From an uncultured Clostridium sp. (GTDB lineage: Bacteria; Bacillota; Clostridia; TANB77; CAG-508): a stretch of DNA of 8,663 bases. The stretch covers positions 1 through 8,663 of the forward strand of contig CANOPV010000029.1 of NCBI GenBank assembly GCA_947568605.1, read 5' to 3'. The notes under the pieces were generated by a model. That model made no database searches. It had not been told where the DNA came from and was given only the letters and a program-made list of their open reading frames with translations. A program made the position numbers and the translations under genes. Numbering within the stretch: the first letter of the stretch is position 1; every line of letters begins with the position of its first letter. This document shows, in pieces, positions 6,916 through 8,663 of this stretch.

Positions 6916-6965
6916 ATAATACCTCCAAAAATAATATTTTATGACATTATTTTTAACTATACAAC

Positions 6966-6994
6966 ATTATACCATATTTTTCTAATTTTAGCAA
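6966..6994 (-). promoter_or_regulatory. Strong sigma-A-type promoter for the 237-residue gene
   Basis: On the minus strand TTGCTA (6989-6994) and a perfect TATAAT (6966-6971) are separated by exactly 17 bases, with a TG plus one base before the -10 (extended -10). Transcription would start near 6959, leaving a leader of about 45 bases with GGAGGT at 6921-6926 just before the ATG. This is the best promoter in the window and suggests the gene is expressed independently of the hemW/kinase pair upstream. Confidence 0.75.
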
Positions 6995-7021
6995 CTATTT
7001 ATGTTAATGTGTTACTTGCAT

Positions 7022-7711
7022 TTAGATATCATTTATAATATCTAATACTTTTTTTGTTGATTCTTCTACACTTTTACATTTTGTTACATCTATTATAATT
7101 GTATTTTCATACTTTTTATAAAACCCTGATAATTCTTGAAGTTCATCTCTTTTACTTATATGGTTTTTTAATTCTTCTTTACTTATTTTGCCTTTATATT
7201 GCTTATATTTTCTATTCACTCTTTCGTCTAAGTCTGCTGTTATAAAAATATGATAATCTATTTTTGGATATATTTCCATTAAGGCTCTCCCTGAAAAAAT
7301 TACATTATATTTTTGTTTCAAATCTTCTACTAAGTTTCTTACGACTTCAAATGCCTTTTTATTATTTGCTTTATTACTTACAATTGAAACTGCCATAGAA
7401 GTTTTTTCAGACTGTAATTCTTTTTCATCAATTAAATTTCCATTTACATATACACAGGTTTGTCTATTATTTACTTTTACTTGTATATTAAATATATCTA
7501 TTATATCTTTAATATCTACATTTGACATTGTATTTTCTAATTCTTCTAATTTTACTCCTGAATTTAATATTGCATATACTATTGCTCTATATATATTTCC
7601 TGCGTGTAATACAATTGAATTTGGTATTTTTTCTAATAGGTTTATACAAATTGATGTTTTTCCTGCTCCTACTAAACCTTCTATTCCTATAACTATATTT
7701 TTATTAATCAT
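7022..7711 (-). CDS. Cytidylate-kinase-like P-loop nucleotide kinase
   Basis: The fold matches the CMP kinase family, which phosphorylates (d)CMP with ATP. The P-loop GLVGAGKT is at 12-19. HAGNIYRAIVYAIL (36-49) sits where Cmk has its DSGAIYR-like segment, SEKTSMAVSIVSN (101-113) corresponds to the NMP-contact helix, SGRALMEIYP (140-149) replaces GRDIGT, and DERVNRKYKQY (162-172) is the lid with arginines. Two family-defining aspartates are changed (to His36 and Ala143), so the substrate may not be CMP and I give no symbol. The length, 229 residues, is normal. I chose the ATG at 7709-7711 rather than the one at 7726 because it forms an ATGA overlap with the hemW stop and has GGAGG 7 bases upstream; the earlier ATG lies before that ribosome site. 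The overlap implies translational coupling with hemW. The gene's end is followed by an independent promoter for the next gene. Confidence 0.85.
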   Translation of the reverse strand: MINKNIVIGIEGLVGAGKTSICINLLEKIPNSIVLHAGNIYRAIVYAILNSGVKLEELENTMSNVDIKDIIDIFNIQVKVNNRQTCVYVNGNLIDEKELQSEKTSMAVSIVSNKANNKKAFEVVRNLVEDLKQKYNVIFSGRALMEIYPKIDYHIFITADLDERVNRKYKQYKGKISKEELKNHISKRDELQELSGFYKKYENTIIIDVTKCKSVEESTKKVLDIINDI

Positions 7712-8663
7712 ATAAATTCCTCCCATACCAAATTTGCAAAATCTAGACCTTTTTTTGTTAATTTTATATTATCAAAATCTATTTCTATTAATTCTTTTTT
7801 TACTAATTTATCTAATTCTATTCTATATAAATATATTGGGTTTTCATTAAATTTTTGTTTAAATTCTGATATGCTTATTCCTTGTATTTTTCTTAAACCT
7901 AACATCATATATTCTTTCATTTGAATTGTTTTATCTTGAATTTCATTTATTATATAGTTTTTTTGTATCTCTTCATTTTCAATGTTTTTTATATATTCTT
8001 CTAAATTTTCGGTATTAGAAAATCTTTCCATATTAATATATGAATGAGAGGCTACTCCAAAGCCTATATATTCTTTTTGATTCCAACAGTCTAAATTATG
8101 TTTTGAATTAAAGTTTGGCTTACTATAATTTGAAATTTCATATTGAATATAATTATTTTGTTTTAAAATTTCATTTACTAAATTATACATTATTCTTTCT
8201 GTATTTTCATTTGGTAATTTAATTTCTTTATTTTTAACTTGTTCTTCTAACTTTGTTCCTTCTTCTATTATTAAAGAATATACAGATATATGTTCTGGTT
8301 TTAATTTTATAATATTATTTACTGTATTTTCTAAAATTTCAATTGTTTGATTTGGTAGTGCTAGCATTAAATCTATATTTATATTTTTAAACCCTATATC
8401 TCTTGCTAATTCATAAGTTTCTAAAAACTCTGAATATGTATGTATTCTTTTAATCTTTTTTAGGATTTCGTCATTATCTGATTGTAAACCTATACTTAAT
8501 CTATTTATTCCAATATTATAATAATCTTCTAATTTTTCTCTCGTAACTGTTCCTGGGTTTACTTCTATTGTAATTTCAGCATCAGCAGTTATTTTATATT
8601 TTTCTTTTATTTCTTTTATTAAATCTACAATATAATTTGAACTTATGTATGATGGTGTTCCTC
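7708..8663 (-). CDS. hemW: HemW-type radical SAM heme chaperone, C-terminal 317 residues (5' end outside window)
   Basis: HemW-like proteins resemble oxygen-independent coproporphyrinogen III oxidase but act as heme-binding radical SAM proteins; their role in anaerobes with little heme is unclear. The frame stays open from the right edge, and the fragment begins inside the GGGTPS motif (GTPS at fragment residues 1-4). Next come EVNPGT at 33-38, GINRLSIGLQS at 51-61, the segment INIDLMLALPNQT starting at 94, and EHISVYSLIIEEGT. Then CWNQKEYIGFGVASHSYI and a C-terminal winged-helix-like tail ending LVWEEFI follow. The pattern fits HemW of Clostridia rather than true HemN. The CxxxCxxC cluster motif, about 55-65 residues further upstream, is outside the window, so cluster binding cannot be checked. 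The stop TGA overlaps the kinase start by 4 bases. An internal Met at 8367 is not the start, because the conserved motifs lie upstream of it. Confidence 0.93.
   Translation of the reverse strand, partial: GTPSYISSNYIVDLIKEIKEKYKITADAEITIEVNPGTVTREKLEDYYNIGINRLSIGLQSDNDEILKKIKRIHTYSEFLETYELARDIGFKNINIDLMLALPNQTIEILENTVNNIIKLKPEHISVYSLIIEEGTKLEEQVKNKEIKLPNENTERIMYNLVNEILKQNNYIQYEISNYSKPNFNSKHNLDCWNQKEYIGFGVASHSYINMERFSNTENLEEYIKNIENEEIQKNYIINEIQDKTIQMKEYMMLGLRKIQGISISEFKQKFNENPIYLYRIELDKLVKKELIEIDFDNIKLTKKGLDFANLVWEEFI

Noticed and set aside
6991..7019. An imperfect inverted repeat (GCAA ... TTGC) after the kinase gene, considered as a terminator.
   Set aside because: The stem has early mismatches and there is no T-run after it on the minus strand; it also overlaps the next gene's -35.
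42..7038. Several open frames on the plus strand, such as 1077-1499, 2340-2849 and 3815-4501.
   Set aside because: They lie opposite mutL, the gltD-like gene, uvrB and others, are rich in Ser, Leu, Phe and Ile as expected of antisense of AT-rich genes, and show no recognisable domain.
7712..7726. An upstream ATG (MGGIYM) as start of the kinase gene.
   Set aside because: It precedes the GGAGG ribosome site and would give a longer overlap with hemW; the ATG at 7709-7711 has ideal spacing and forms an ATGA overlap.

Overview
The window comes from a low-GC Gram-positive bacterium, most likely an anaerobic Clostridia-type Firmicute of the kind common in gut metagenomes. Coding DNA is very AT-rich, with AGA, ATA and AAA codons dominating. 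Ribosome sites are strong GGAGG types. Genes are packed on one strand, and TGA is used as a stop (uvrB, the hemW fragment) while Trp is TGG, so the code is standard bacterial. The species cannot be named from sequence alone.

Every gene I can support is on the minus strand, so transcription runs from high to low coordinates. In that order they are: a 5'-truncated hemW (radical-SAM heme chaperone family); a cytidylate-kinase-like P-loop kinase joined to it by an ATGA stop/start overlap; an unrecognised 237-residue protein made of two tandem copies of one domain, with its own strong promoter; a winged-helix fragment that continues in frame after that gene's stop codon and looks like the broken tail of an AlbA_2/COG2865-type regulator; uvrB; a family-4 uracil-DNA glycosylase; a GltD-like FAD/NAD(P)H iron-sulfur oxidoreductase; and mutL, which is cut by the left edge of the window just before its C-terminal domain.

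Three consecutive co-oriented genes thus serve three DNA repair pathways: uvrB (nucleotide excision repair), the glycosylase (base excision repair of uracil) and mutL (mismatch repair). The GltD-like gene lies between the last two. They are not a tight operon. A GC-rich, hairpin-packed repeat with short inverted ends lies between the glycosylase and the gltD-like gene, and a more decayed hairpin element sharing a sequence motif lies between uvrB and the glycosylase.

The section from about 5790 to 7020 looks accessory: an orphan repeat protein, a regulator remnant and a small GC-rich motif, sitting between ordinary housekeeping genes. I found no tRNA, rRNA, CRISPR array, transposase or complete mobile element. 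I do not see a clear new multi-gene system. The most unusual items are the duplicated-domain protein, the post-stop winged helix directly attached to it, and the structured intergenic elements.
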